Below are positions 24,542 to 32,598 of a stretch of 64,000 bases of DNA, in pieces (within the stretch, counting starts at the first letter, position 1; every line of letters starts with the position of its first letter). Both the position numbers and the translations under genes were made by a program. Source of the DNA: Spirochaetales bacterium. GTDB taxonomy: Bacteria > Spirochaetota > Spirochaetia > DSM-2461. The stretch is taken from assembly GCA_028533045.1 (NCBI GenBank), contig JAQQAP010000020.1:1-64000 (forward strand). The letters run 5' to 3'. A model generated the notes under the pieces. It made no database searches, was not told the origin of the DNA, and saw only the letters and a list, made by a program, of their open reading frames with translations.

Positions 24542-25191
24542 ACAACTTGGTTAAGGATACTTTCTCATCAAAAAAACATTCGGAAAACTATGACCAAAAG
24601 ACCAGGAATGCCAACTGGCTGGCTCCGGAAATAGCCTTTGGGATGGCCTTTTCGTCGGTAGAGAAGGGAGATAGCCTCCTGGACCTGGGAATAGGGACCG
24701 GCCTGTCATCGGCTCTTTTTCACCGGGCGGGACTTTCCGTCTACGGGATGGATTTTTCCGAAGAGATGCTAAAGCTCTGTCGTCAAAAAGGAACGGCGAG
24801 AAAGGTAATAACCCATGATCTGATGGAAGAGCCCTACCCTTTCCCGACTGATTCTATGGACCATGGAATCTGCCTGGGTGTGTCCCATATTCTTCCCGAT
24901 TTATCCTTGATAATGGGTGAAATGTTCCGTATTCTCCGTCCGGGGGGCCTCTTTGTTTTCTCCGTCATTCACCGGGAAAGGGATGAAGAAAAAACAGTCC
25001 CCCTCTCTTCAAAAGAACTGCCGGGAAAAAGCTTCACCTTCTATCGCTATTCCCGAGAGGAGATTGAAGAGGACCTCAAGAAATCGGGCTTCACCTTAGT
25101 GTCGCGCCTGAATTTCCTGTCACTACTGGCGGGAAAAGAGAGGCTTTTTACCATATATATGATACGGAGAGGATGGGAAGACTATTCATAA
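24538..25191 (+). CDS. SAM-dependent methyltransferase
   Basis: A 217-residue class I methyltransferase with motif I DLGIGTGLSSALF (about residues 44-56), GMDFSEEML, and a motif IV region DHGICLGVSHILPD. The start ATG overlaps the transporter stop (ATGA). It converges on hydF, overlapping its end by 10 bases. It is unlike the operon's first methyltransferase in sequence, so the two probably act on different substrates. Confidence 0.85.
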   Translation: MNNLVKDTFSSKKHSENYDQKTRNANWLAPEIAFGMAFSSVEKGDSLLDLGIGTGLSSALFHRAGLSVYGMDFSEEMLKLCRQKGTARKVITHDLMEEPYPFPTDSMDHGICLGVSHILPDLSLIMGEMFRILRPGGLFVFSVIHRERDEEKTVPLSSKELPGKSFTFYRYSREEIEEDLKKSGFTLVSRLNFLSLLAGKERLFTIYMIRRGWEDYS

Positions 25192-26384
25192 AGCTCCGCC
25201 AATTCGGGAAAAGGCTCCAGCGCCCGGGGAAGCAGTCCGTTCGCCCAGGCCAGAAAGAGGCCGTAATTGAGCACGGGTATACCCTTTTCCCGGAAGACAT
25301 CCAGTTTGGCCAGCATGGCCTTTTGGGTGATCATACAAGCGGCGCAGTGGATAATCATGTCCCACTCCTCCGGATTTTCCGGCATCTTCCGGCTGTGGCC
25401 GAATTCCACCTGAGCTCCCACGAGTTGGCGGAATAGGCGGGGGATTTTCACCGTTCCCAGATCGTCCGCCTGACGGTGGTGGGAGCAGGACTCCATAACC
25501 AGAACCCGCCCCTTCTCGGGAAAATTATTAAGAGCCTTCAAACTCTCTATGAAGTAGGCGGGATTCCCTTTTTTCCGGGCAAAAAGGAGGGAGAAGGAGG
25601 TAAGAGGCTGATCTTCCGGAATGTCGGCGGCCACCTTGTGAAAGGCCTGGCTGTCGGTAATCACCAAAGAGGGCTTGATTCCCAAATTGTTGTAAAAGCT
25701 AAAGAGTTCCCGCTCTTTGAGAATAAGGGCGGCGCAATCCCGGTCCAGAAGGTCTCGGATGGTCTCCACCTGGGGCATAATGAGCCTTCCCGCCGGGGCG
25801 GCCAAGTCTATGGGAGTGACCAATAAAACCAGATCCTGCTCTTTGACCAGCCCTTCCACGGGAGTGATTTCCCGGCTCAGCTGCTCCGCTCTCTTCTCCA
25901 TCATGTTTATGAGCGGACGGGCGGAGTGCTTCTCTTCGTTATTCAAAACCAGAAACTTCCCGGTGGGGAAAAAGCCTTCCTTTTCTCCATGAAGAGCCTT
26001 GTCACCAAAGGTCACCACACCAATCCAGGGCTGTTTGCCCTCTTCCAAGGCCTCAAGGATCTCCTTCTCTTCCGATAAAACAGGACGATCCCCGGGGGTA
26101 ACAAAGAGCACCAGATCGGCCGATTTTAGCCTTTCCCGGGTCTTGCTCACCCGCTGTTCCCCCAGTTCTCCCACATCGTCAAAACCGGCTGTGTCCGTAA
26201 CGGCGCAGGGCCCCAGCTTTCCCAGTTCAATTTTGCGTGTGACCGGATCGGTGGTGGTTCCCGGCGTATCGGAAACGATGGCACTGTCCTTCTCAAAAAG
26301 ATTGTTCATAAGGGACGATTTCCCGGCGTTTCTTACTCCGGTAAGGACAATTCTGGTAGACTCGGCCAGGGCGGTTTGACTCAT
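25182..26384 (-). CDS. hydF: [FeFe]-hydrogenase maturation GTPase HydF
   Basis: A 400-residue HydF, the scaffold on which the 2Fe subcluster is assembled before delivery to the hydrogenase. The N-terminal GTPase domain has P-loop GVRNAGKSS (about 16-24), DTPGTT (G2) and DTAGFDD (G3). The C-terminal cluster domain shows the C-x-H (CSHH) and C-x-x-C (IHCAACM) ligands of the [4Fe-4S] site, about 50 residues apart as expected. The start ATG overlaps the aspartase-like gene stop (ATGA). It is the last gene of the arsR-permease-aspartase-hydF run. Confidence 0.95.
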   Translation of the reverse strand: MSQTALAESTRIVLTGVRNAGKSSLMNNLFEKDSAIVSDTPGTTTDPVTRKIELGKLGPCAVTDTAGFDDVGELGEQRVSKTRERLKSADLVLFVTPGDRPVLSEEKEILEALEEGKQPWIGVVTFGDKALHGEKEGFFPTGKFLVLNNEEKHSARPLINMMEKRAEQLSREITPVEGLVKEQDLVLLVTPIDLAAPAGRLIMPQVETIRDLLDRDCAALILKERELFSFYNNLGIKPSLVITDSQAFHKVAADIPEDQPLTSFSLLFARKKGNPAYFIESLKALNNFPEKGRVLVMESCSHHRQADDLGTVKIPRLFRQLVGAQVEFGHSRKMPENPEEWDMIIHCAACMITQKAMLAKLDVFREKGIPVLNYGLFLAWANGLLPRALEPFPELAELYE

Positions 26385-27712
26385 AAGTGGGCTCCCCGGG
26401 AAAAACCGGTTAGGCGGTAGGAACTTAACTTCTCGGCCAGCTCCTCCCGGTCCATTCCGGTCTCCCCTGATATAAATTCGATTAGTTCCTCCCCGGAGGA
26501 AAACGGTTTTTCCTTGAGCCGGGGTAGTAAATCCTTAATGACACTGTAGTCTAGGATGATGCGGAGGGTGTTGATAAGAGCAGGGCTGCCGTAGAAGTTC
26601 CTCTCCAGGACTTCCCTTTGAGGTTTGAGGGCATCCATAAGGGGGCCCGATGCGATTTCCAGAGCCCGATTCAGTCTTTCCCAGAGGCGAATCATCTGTT
26701 CCGCCAGAAAGGGCAGGTTGGCGTTAAGCTGCCACTGGCCGGAGCGGCTGTACTCTCCAATAAGCCGGGCCAGGGAAGAGGCCTCCAGGGAGAGTCCCCG
26801 GATCAGTTCGAGGTAGACCGGGTTCACCTTATGGGCCATAATGGTGGAGCCGTACTGCACCTCTCCATGGAGAATCTCCCCCACCGGCCCCATACCGTAA
26901 AGAATCAGGTCGGAAGCCAATTTGTAGAGATTGTCCCCGCAGAGTCCCATGCCCTGGGCCGCTTCCGCCAGAGAATCGCTGTGGGCCGTGGCGTCGGCCA
27001 GGTTTTGGCTCCGGCAGAGGGGAAGCCCGCTAATGCGGCGTAAATGCTTTTCTGCGGCAAAAACGTACTCCCGGGGAGCGGAAAAGCCCGTTCCCACAGC
27101 CGTTCCCCCCAGGGGGATGGTACGGAGACGCTCCTTTAGTTTGTTCAAACGCCAGCGGTCCCGCTCCACCGGCCCGGCCCAGGCGCCAAAGACCTGCCCC
27201 AGGGTGATGGGTAGGCCGTCCTGCCCTTCGGTCCGGCCGCACATGAGCCACTCCTCGTACTCTTTTTCCCGGGCCACCAGGGCTTCCTGCAGAGCTACCA
27301 CATTTTTCTCCGTATCTTCTAAAAAACGGTAGGTCATGAGAATAACTGCTGTAGGAAAAGTGTCATTGGTCGATTGGAAACGGGCCAAGTGGTCCAGAGG
27401 ATCGGCATCAAAGGCCCCGGTGAATTTTTCGTTGGCTAAAAGAGAAGCGGTCTCGCATAAATTCATATGGAGGCTGGTGCCCGCCCCGCCCTGAGCCAGA
27501 GGAAGGGGAAAGGAGTCGTCCCTTTCGCCCCGGATAATCTCCTCCAGGCTCTCTTCCAGATGGGGGAAATAGTCTTGGGGATAAAGGCTGAATGCCTCCT
27601 GCTGAGCCCGGACTGCGGCCAGCTTAACCTCTCCGTAGGCCCGGATCATTTCCCGGGGAGTCTGTCCTTTCCCCAGCCAGGCCAGGGCCTTTTCCGTTTC
27701 CTTTCCGTACAT
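26381..27712 (-). CDS. Aspartase/fumarase-superfamily lyase of the hydrogenase cluster
   Basis: A 443-residue member of the aspartase/fumarase superfamily: QGGAGTSLHMN, QSTNDTFPT, GRTEGQDGLPITLGQ and the signature loop GSTIMAHKVNPV. The family usually has H or Q where this protein has E in GRTE, and P-G or P-A-K where it has A-H-K, so substrate use may differ. Aspartase genes are known neighbours of hydE/F/G in other anaerobes. Release of ammonia from aspartate could feed the amine of the azadithiolate bridge, but that link is inference. Start ATG 27712 lies 7 bases after the permease stop; longer readings run into that gene. Confidence 0.82.
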   Translation of the reverse strand: MYGKETEKALAWLGKGQTPREMIRAYGEVKLAAVRAQQEAFSLYPQDYFPHLEESLEEIIRGERDDSFPLPLAQGGAGTSLHMNLCETASLLANEKFTGAFDADPLDHLARFQSTNDTFPTAVILMTYRFLEDTEKNVVALQEALVAREKEYEEWLMCGRTEGQDGLPITLGQVFGAWAGPVERDRWRLNKLKERLRTIPLGGTAVGTGFSAPREYVFAAEKHLRRISGLPLCRSQNLADATAHSDSLAEAAQGMGLCGDNLYKLASDLILYGMGPVGEILHGEVQYGSTIMAHKVNPVYLELIRGLSLEASSLARLIGEYSRSGQWQLNANLPFLAEQMIRLWERLNRALEIASGPLMDALKPQREVLERNFYGSPALINTLRIILDYSVIKDLLPRLKEKPFSSGEELIEFISGETGMDREELAEKLSSYRLTGFSRGAHL

Positions 27713-27719
27713 CAAAGGC

Positions 27720-29072
27720 CTATTTCCCAACCACTTCGTAACCGGCGTTTCGAATAGCCGCTTCCGCCTCTTCCAAATCAAACTCGCCGTCAATCTGAGC
27801 GTACTTCCCTTCCAGGCTGATCTCTATCTTCCCGACCCCTTCTACCAGGCTCAGGGCCTTTTCCACATTGGCCGAGCAGTGGTGGCAGCTCATTCCTTCA
27901 ATATTAATCTTCGTCATAGCATCCTCCTTGGCTCCGTCTCGCCCCTCCGAGGAACGGCGGGCTCTAATCGTCGATTTGAACTGGCGAAACAGCACCAGAA
28001 CAAGCATAGCAAGAAAAAAGAGAGCCACCGCCAATCTAAAGAGACTCGGTCCATGATCTCCGTGGAGATGGGCATGGGACTGGGCAAGGGGATTGGTCCC
28101 CAGGGCTCGGTAAGTAAAATCCATCAAAAAGCCGAATATCAGACTTCCCGTAATAATAGTTCCCAAATAACGGAGCGTTGTCTTACGCCCCAAAGCCTTG
28201 GAAATAATGGCCAGGGAGGCGGCGTTAGTGGCCGGTCCTGCCACGAGGAATACATAGGCCGCCCCGGGGGACAAACCTTTGGCAATCATGGCAACCGCAA
28301 TGGGAATGCTGGAAGTGGAACAGATATACATGGGAATGCCAATGACTATCATAAGAAGCATACTGATTAAGGGATGGGCCAGAAAGGTTCCCGCAAAATA
28401 GTCGTCCGGTATAAAAAGAGAGATAAGGGCAGCCAGAGCGACTCCCATCAAAAAATTAAGGGCAATATCATTGAGAAGCTCAAAAAAGGCGTAATCAAAA
28501 ACCTGACGGATTTTCCCAAAAATCCCGTGATAACTATCCTTTTTCCCGGCAGATTCACTGCAACAACCGTCAGTGCAAGTGTCGCCTTCTGAGCTCCCTT
28601 CCGTACAGGAAGCCCCTTCTGTCACTGCCCTGGAAGGCAAAGCTTCCTTCCCTCCAAAACGATCGAGGAGAAAGTTGGCAATTCCTCCGGCCATACCAAT
28701 CAGCAAAGCCGCAGCGGCGCGGAAAAGGGCGAAAAGCGGCCCCAGCATCCCCCAGGAGGCGGTAATACTGTCCACCCCGGTTTGGGGAGTGGATATAAGG
28801 AAAGAGAGAACGGAAGACTTGGAGGCCCCGGAATTCTTCAGGTATACCGCCGTGGGCACAACACCGCAGGAACAAAGGGGCAAGGGAACTCCAAAGAGAG
28901 CGGCCTTGAAAACGGAGGAAAGATTATTCCCTCCAATGTGACGTGCTACAAAATCCTTGCTTAAAATGACATGGAGTACTCCGGCAATGACAATTCCCAG
29001 GGTTATATAGGGAGCCATCTCAACAAAGAGAGTAACCATCTCATTTATGAAAAGAGTGATATATTCGATCAT
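27720..29072 (-). CDS. SO_0444-type Cu/Zn efflux permease with C-terminal HMA domain
   Basis: A 450-residue permease of the DUF318/ArsP-like SO_0444 family. It has about eight helices with the twin motifs GVPLPLCSCGVVPTA (about 60-74) and GIPMYICSTSSIPIAVAM plus LVAGPATNAASL. A Cys-rich cytosolic loop (CTEG, DTCTDGCC) joins the halves. The last ~65 residues form a heavy-metal-associated domain with GMSCHHCSANVEKAL, a CxxC copper/zinc-binding site. Members export soft or transition metals. It follows the ArsR gene by 12 bases and is followed by the hydrogenase-cluster lyase, an unusual placement. Confidence 0.85.
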   Translation of the reverse strand: MIEYITLFINEMVTLFVEMAPYITLGIVIAGVLHVILSKDFVARHIGGNNLSSVFKAALFGVPLPLCSCGVVPTAVYLKNSGASKSSVLSFLISTPQTGVDSITASWGMLGPLFALFRAAAALLIGMAGGIANFLLDRFGGKEALPSRAVTEGASCTEGSSEGDTCTDGCCSESAGKKDSYHGIFGKIRQVFDYAFFELLNDIALNFLMGVALAALISLFIPDDYFAGTFLAHPLISMLLMIVIGIPMYICSTSSIPIAVAMIAKGLSPGAAYVFLVAGPATNAASLAIISKALGRKTTLRYLGTIITGSLIFGFLMDFTYRALGTNPLAQSHAHLHGDHGPSLFRLAVALFFLAMLVLVLFRQFKSTIRARRSSEGRDGAKEDAMTKINIEGMSCHHCSANVEKALSLVEGVGKIEISLEGKYAQIDGEFDLEEAEAAIRNAGYEVVGK

Positions 29073-29084
29073 AATATAATCTCC

Positions 29085-29441
29085 TTACTCGTTAATGTGA
29101 TCCAGCCCGATGGCCAGGATTTCCTCGATGTGCTCATCGTTAAGGGAGTAGAAAACCTGTTTCCCCTCCTTTCTGTACTTAACAAGGCGAGCATGGCGGA
29201 GCAGTTTAAGCTGATGACTGACAGCTGTTTGCTGCATTTCGATCAACACGGAGATATCATGGACACAGAACTCCCCTTCCCGCAGGAGAAAAAGGATTCT
29301 CACCCGGGTAGGATCGCCGAAGATCTTGAAGAAATCGGCTAAATCCTGAATTTCCTCCTCCACGGGCAGGCTCTTTCTCAACCTCTCCCCGTCAGCCTCA
29401 GTCAGCTTACAGGAAATACAGAATCGTCCTTCATCACCCAT
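29085..29441 (-). CDS. ArsR/SmtB metalloregulator, zinc/cadmium type
   Basis: A 118-residue winged-helix repressor. The helix-turn-helix reads DISVLIEMQQTAVSHQLKLLRHARLV. The C-terminal alpha-5 has D-x-H-x10-H-x-x-E (NDEHIEEILAIGLDHINE), the full zinc/cobalt-type site of SmtB/CzrA. EFCVHD near the recognition helix is close to the ELCVCD cadmium/lead motif, and a further C-x-x-C lies at FCISCK. It should release DNA when Zn or a similar ion is in excess and so switch on the exporter downstream. RBS GGGGGA precedes the ATG. Confidence 0.93.
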   Translation of the reverse strand: MGDEGRFCISCKLTEADGERLRKSLPVEEEIQDLADFFKIFGDPTRVRILFLLREGEFCVHDISVLIEMQQTAVSHQLKLLRHARLVKYRKEGKQVFYSLNDEHIEEILAIGLDHINE

Positions 29442-29469
29442 GATATCCCCCTTTCACAACATCACACTC

Positions 29470-29489
29470 ACATGCACATCTGTTCATAT
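29470..29489 (-). promoter_or_regulatory. SmtB-type 12-2-12 operator
   Basis: On the minus strand ATATGAACA-GA-TGTGCATGT is an imperfect inverted repeat (7 of 9 pairs) that matches the ArsR/SmtB consensus half-site ATATGAACA. It lies 29 bases before the ArsR start, as expected for autoregulation. Confidence 0.75.
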
Positions 29490-29526
29490 ATACACATTAA
29501 ACCTTCAAACCCTATCTGTCAATGTT

Positions 29527-30606
29527 CTACCCTCTATTTCCGATTAAAACCTTCCTTTTATTCACATGGGGGGAGTCTCCCCAAAGGTTAAATCCCACAT
29601 CCCGTCCTACGGAACGAATACGATTAAGCAGACAACTCCCGCAGGCGGTCCCGCTCTCATCAAGGCATGGTTTCCCCTCATAGAGCTGATACCCCTTTCT
29701 TACCTTAATAGGAGTCAGATTGGGCATGGTCACATTCGCTCCGTACCCCAGCCCCCGCTCCCTTCCGTCGGGAACCAGAGCCTGAAGAGCGGTAGTGGCC
29801 GCAATATTCACATCACGAAGAACCAGGCGCGTGGCGGCAATCATATTTAAAGAGAGCTGTAGCAGGGCCTCCTTCTCCATCATACCCTCCGAGGCCATAT
29901 CCCCGTGGGGATGGGTGATGTAGGGGCCCATACCAATCATATCAATATCCCTGTCACGAAAAAACTCAATGTCCCGGGCCAGCATATCCAGAGTTTGACC
30001 GGGAATACCGATCATGACGCCGGTCCCCACCTGGAATCCGACCTCTTTAAGATCACCGAGGCACTCTATCCTGTTTTCCAAAGTCTGGTTCTTGGGGTGG
30101 AGACGGCGATAGAGTGCGGGATCGGTGGTTTCTATACGCAACAGGTAACGATGAGCCCCCGCCTCATAGAGACGGCGGTAGGTTTCCCTACTCTGCTCCC
30201 CTATTCCCAGAGTAATCCCCAGACCCTTAGGCAATTTTTCCGAACGGGAACGCTCCTTTATTTCCGCCACAACCGACTCCACAAAGGAGATAAAGGCCGG
30301 ATCGACCCGTTCCCCCGACTGCAACACAATAGAGCCATAGCCCTGATCGGCGCACCAGAGGGCGGTATCTACAATCTCATTCCGCTCCAGCGTATACCGC
30401 TCGCTAAGCTTAGAATTACTCTTGCGGATTCCGCAGTATCGACAGTCACAACGGCAAATATTGGAAAATTCGATAATTCCCCGGTAGTAAACCAGATTCC
30501 CCACCTCTTTGCCCATAAGGGACAAAGCCTCGTCACGGAGTCGGCCTAAGTCATCCTCTTTCGTAAAGGAGAGCATCTCAATAATATCCTTGCGGGTATA
30601 ACTCAT
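29527..30606 (-). CDS. hydE: [FeFe]-hydrogenase maturase HydE (radical SAM)
   Basis: A 359-residue radical SAM enzyme. The cluster motif C51-x3-C55-x2-C58 (CRCDCRYCGIRKSN) is intact. The C-terminal C-x7-C-x2-C (CLDESGTACGSC) of the optional second cluster is also present. GVMIGIPGQTLDMLARDI and GMGPYITHPH are typical HydE segments. HydE acts on the HydG product on the way to the azadithiolate-bridged 2Fe unit. It starts 9 bases after hydG, so the two share a transcript. Confidence 0.96.
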   Translation of the reverse strand: MSYTRKDIIEMLSFTKEDDLGRLRDEALSLMGKEVGNLVYYRGIIEFSNICRCDCRYCGIRKSNSKLSERYTLERNEIVDTALWCADQGYGSIVLQSGERVDPAFISFVESVVAEIKERSRSEKLPKGLGITLGIGEQSRETYRRLYEAGAHRYLLRIETTDPALYRRLHPKNQTLENRIECLGDLKEVGFQVGTGVMIGIPGQTLDMLARDIEFFRDRDIDMIGMGPYITHPHGDMASEGMMEKEALLQLSLNMIAATRLVLRDVNIAATTALQALVPDGRERGLGYGANVTMPNLTPIKVRKGYQLYEGKPCLDESGTACGSCLLNRIRSVGRDVGFNLWGDSPHVNKRKVLIGNRG

Positions 30607-30615
30607 TCAGCCTTC

Positions 30616-32115
30616 CTAGAAATAGAGATCCCGAGCGCCCCGGCAGGTTTGCTCATAATAATTCTTAAGCATTTTCATAGCTCCCGGATTCCGCTCCTTT
30701 ACCTCTTCTATCTCTTTTAAAATAAGCGGTTCCGCCACGGCCCGCGTCTCTTCCGAAGAGAAGTCGTCAAGCCACTCCCGGTAGGTAATTATGGCATTGA
30801 GCTTACAAAGATCCCCCTCCCGGCCGCACTTGAGCATCTCCATAATCTTTTCCCCTGTTCGTCCACAGCGGTAACCGGCCGTACAAAAGGAGGTGATAAA
30901 TCCCATTTGGGCCAACTCACGAACGACCTCGTCCAGAGAACGGGTATCGCCCAGAACAAATTGCTGCCGTTCCTCTACCTGCCCTTTAGTCTCCTTGCTG
31001 TAGGCTCCCAACCCAATCCGGGAGGACGCATCGGTTTGAGTTATCCCCATGGGAATTATTCGTCGGCGCAGCTCAGCATTCTCCCGGGCGGTGAGAATCA
31101 TCCCCGTGTAGGGAACGGCCAGGCGCAGGCAGAGCACAGCGTGCTTAAAGGACTCGTCATCCACCAGGTACTTTGACTCCGTGGCCAGAGGGGCATTGTG
31201 GGCCGGTTCGAGCCGGGGGAATGAGATGGTGTGAGGTCCCACGCCAAAGGTCCGTTCCAGTTCATGGGTATGGTGTATCAACCCCATAACCTCGAAGCGC
31301 CAGTCATACAGCCCGAACAGAGCTCCTATGCCAAAGTCATCAATCCCCGCATCATAGGCACGATGCATGGAGTAAAGCCTCCAGTTATAATTCCCCTTAA
31401 GAGTGTTGGCGGGATGCACCTTGGAGTAGGTCTCTTTGTGATAGGTTTCCTGGAATACTTGATAGGTACCGATTCCTACGTTCTTGAGCTTTGTCAAATC
31501 CTCAATAGACATGGGGGCGGCGTTAATATTGACCCGGCGGATCTGCCCCTCCCCTTTGCGAGTCTTGAACCGGCACTGGTAGATCCGTTTCACCGTATCG
31601 ACAATGTAGTCCGCGTCGGAATCGGGATGTTCTCCGTAAGCGACAATAAGCCGCTTATGGCCGATCTCTCCGGCCAAGGTCTCAATTTCCCTGTCCAGCT
31701 CCTCCATGGTGACCAAGCGTCTCTCCATCTCGCCATTTTCCAGTCGGAAACTGCAATACTTACAACTGTTAACACATTTACTGCTTAAATAGAGGGGGGC
31801 AAAGGTCACAATCCGGTTGTCGTAGACCTCTTTTTTTATGGCGATCGCCGCCTCTTCCATCTCGGCAATGAGCTGGGGATCTCTAACATAAAGAAGGGCC
31901 GCCGTTTCTTCCGGCGAAAGAGTCTCAATGGAACGGGACTTTTTGATTATCTCCCGAATACGGGCCGGATCGGTCTTTTTAGCCCCTTCCAGCTGTTTCC
32001 AGATAAGATCGTCGTCAATAAAATCCTTCTGCCCCGGCTTTAAATACCGGTCAATCTGATCCTGCTTGATTCTGTTCTTAACCCATTCACTCGTTTTAAC
32101 CGCAGTGGCGTTCAT
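30616..32115 (-). CDS. hydG: [FeFe]-hydrogenase maturase HydG with an altered auxiliary-cluster motif
   Basis: A 499-residue radical SAM tyrosine lyase that makes CO, cyanide and an Fe-CO-CN-cysteine synthon. The radical SAM motif is C114-x3-C118-x2-C121 (CVNSCKYC). The C-terminal auxiliary-cluster motif is normally C-x2-C-x22-C; here it reads C411-T-A-G414, and Cys437 keeps the x22 spacing, so the middle Cys is Gly. New cysteines stand at 417 and 430. The reading is clear on the DNA (codons GCC GGT TAC). I chose ATG 32115: conservation begins there, and an upstream reading would pass through a terminator hairpin. The leader is unusually elaborate. Confidence 0.94.
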   Translation of the reverse strand: MNATAVKTSEWVKNRIKQDQIDRYLKPGQKDFIDDDLIWKQLEGAKKTDPARIREIIKKSRSIETLSPEETAALLYVRDPQLIAEMEEAAIAIKKEVYDNRIVTFAPLYLSSKCVNSCKYCSFRLENGEMERRLVTMEELDREIETLAGEIGHKRLIVAYGEHPDSDADYIVDTVKRIYQCRFKTRKGEGQIRRVNINAAPMSIEDLTKLKNVGIGTYQVFQETYHKETYSKVHPANTLKGNYNWRLYSMHRAYDAGIDDFGIGALFGLYDWRFEVMGLIHHTHELERTFGVGPHTISFPRLEPAHNAPLATESKYLVDDESFKHAVLCLRLAVPYTGMILTARENAELRRRIIPMGITQTDASSRIGLGAYSKETKGQVEERQQFVLGDTRSLDEVVRELAQMGFITSFCTAGYRCGRTGEKIMEMLKCGREGDLCKLNAIITYREWLDDFSSEETRAVAEPLILKEIEEVKERNPGAMKMLKNYYEQTCRGARDLYF

Positions 32116-32150
32116 GGACACCTTCTCCCTTCCCTGCGGTTCTCGGGCAT

Positions 32151-32180
32151 AAAAAAAGCCGCGCAGAGAGGTGCGCGGCT
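32151..32180 (-). terminator. Intrinsic terminator (attenuator) in the hydG leader
   Basis: On the minus strand AGCCGCGCA-CCTCTC-TGCGCGGCT is a perfect 9-bp GC-rich stem followed by seven Ts, only 35 bases before the hydG ATG and with no other gene between. Placed inside a leader, it would have to be bypassed for hydG expression. Confidence 0.85.
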
Positions 32181-32363
32181 GGAAATTCTGACAAAAGAAA
32201 GACAAAACTAAAAAAATAGCCCAACGGTCAGCATAGCCTCCCGGAAGGAAAGTCAGTTTTCATACTCTCTATAGGCAGATTCCCTAAGTTCAGGTACGTA
32301 ACCCTTGCCGCAGGATATCTAATGTTCTTCTACCATAAACGATAAATGGCAAGCTGTAAAGAT
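32181..32363 (-). other. hydG leader of unknown class between two terminators
   Basis: No gene is seen. On the minus strand TTTACA (32360-32355) and TATGGT (32337-32332), 17 bases apart, could be a second promoter. The following ~140 bases contain several small complementary segments (for example CCTTCCGGGAGG) and end in the 32151-32180 terminator. It could be a metabolite- or protein-sensing leader. I could not match it to any riboswitch family I know. Confidence 0.4.
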
Positions 32364-32495
32364 AAAAAAATACCGACTGGCAGCGGTCAATGCCAGTCGG
32401 TAAAGGAGAAAACAATAACGGGTTAGTTAAAAAAGAACAAACCATAACCATTAGAGTTAAGGAGAAAAAGAAGAATGGGAACTTCTCTCTCTACA
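32364..32495 (-). ncRNA. Candidate iron-responsive small RNA
   Basis: From the promoter at 32529-32502 a transcript would start near 32495 and run about 130 bases to a perfect terminator: TACCGACTGGCA pairs with TGCCAGTCGGTA (12 bp) and is followed by seven Ts (32364-32402). The body has few internal pairs, is U-rich and contains the anti-Shine-Dalgarno string CTCCTT twice (around 32459-32464 and 32402-32407). It may equally be only a prematurely ended hydG leader. The promoter palindrome is shared with the feo operon. Confidence 0.4.
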
Positions 32496-32501
32496 ATTAC
32501 T

Positions 32502-32536
32502 AGTATAGTAATAATATTTTATTAGTCAAGACTATT
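32502..32536 (-). promoter_or_regulatory. Promoter and operator upstream of hydG
   Basis: On the minus strand TTGACT (32529-32524) and TATACT (32507-32502) are 16 bases apart. The palindrome TAGTC-TT-GACTA covers the -35 exactly as at the feo promoter, with 15 identical bases (AATAGTCTTGACTAA). A common metalloregulator for iron uptake and hydrogenase maturation is inferred. Confidence 0.65.
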
Positions 32537-32598
32537 TTTGATTTAAGAACTTAATTTTTCTATGAATTACTGGATCAATTGGGGAAAATCCTATATAA

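Noticed and set aside
32221-32260. SRP-RNA-like or Moco-riboswitch-like string on the plus strand (CCTCCCGGAAGGAAAG)
   Set aside because: The flanking helices of either RNA are absent, upstream sequence is A-rich, and the SRP loop symmetry (GCAGCC) is not kept.
32281-32310. TPP-riboswitch-like string on the minus strand (ACCTGA close to TAGGGAA)
   Set aside because: The P4/P5 segments and the CTGAGA part are missing and the two matches are too close together.
32470-32525. A 16-codon frame on the plus strand beginning ATGGGAACTTC after AGGAG
   Set aside because: It is very short, runs through the predicted minus-strand promoter and has no supporting features.
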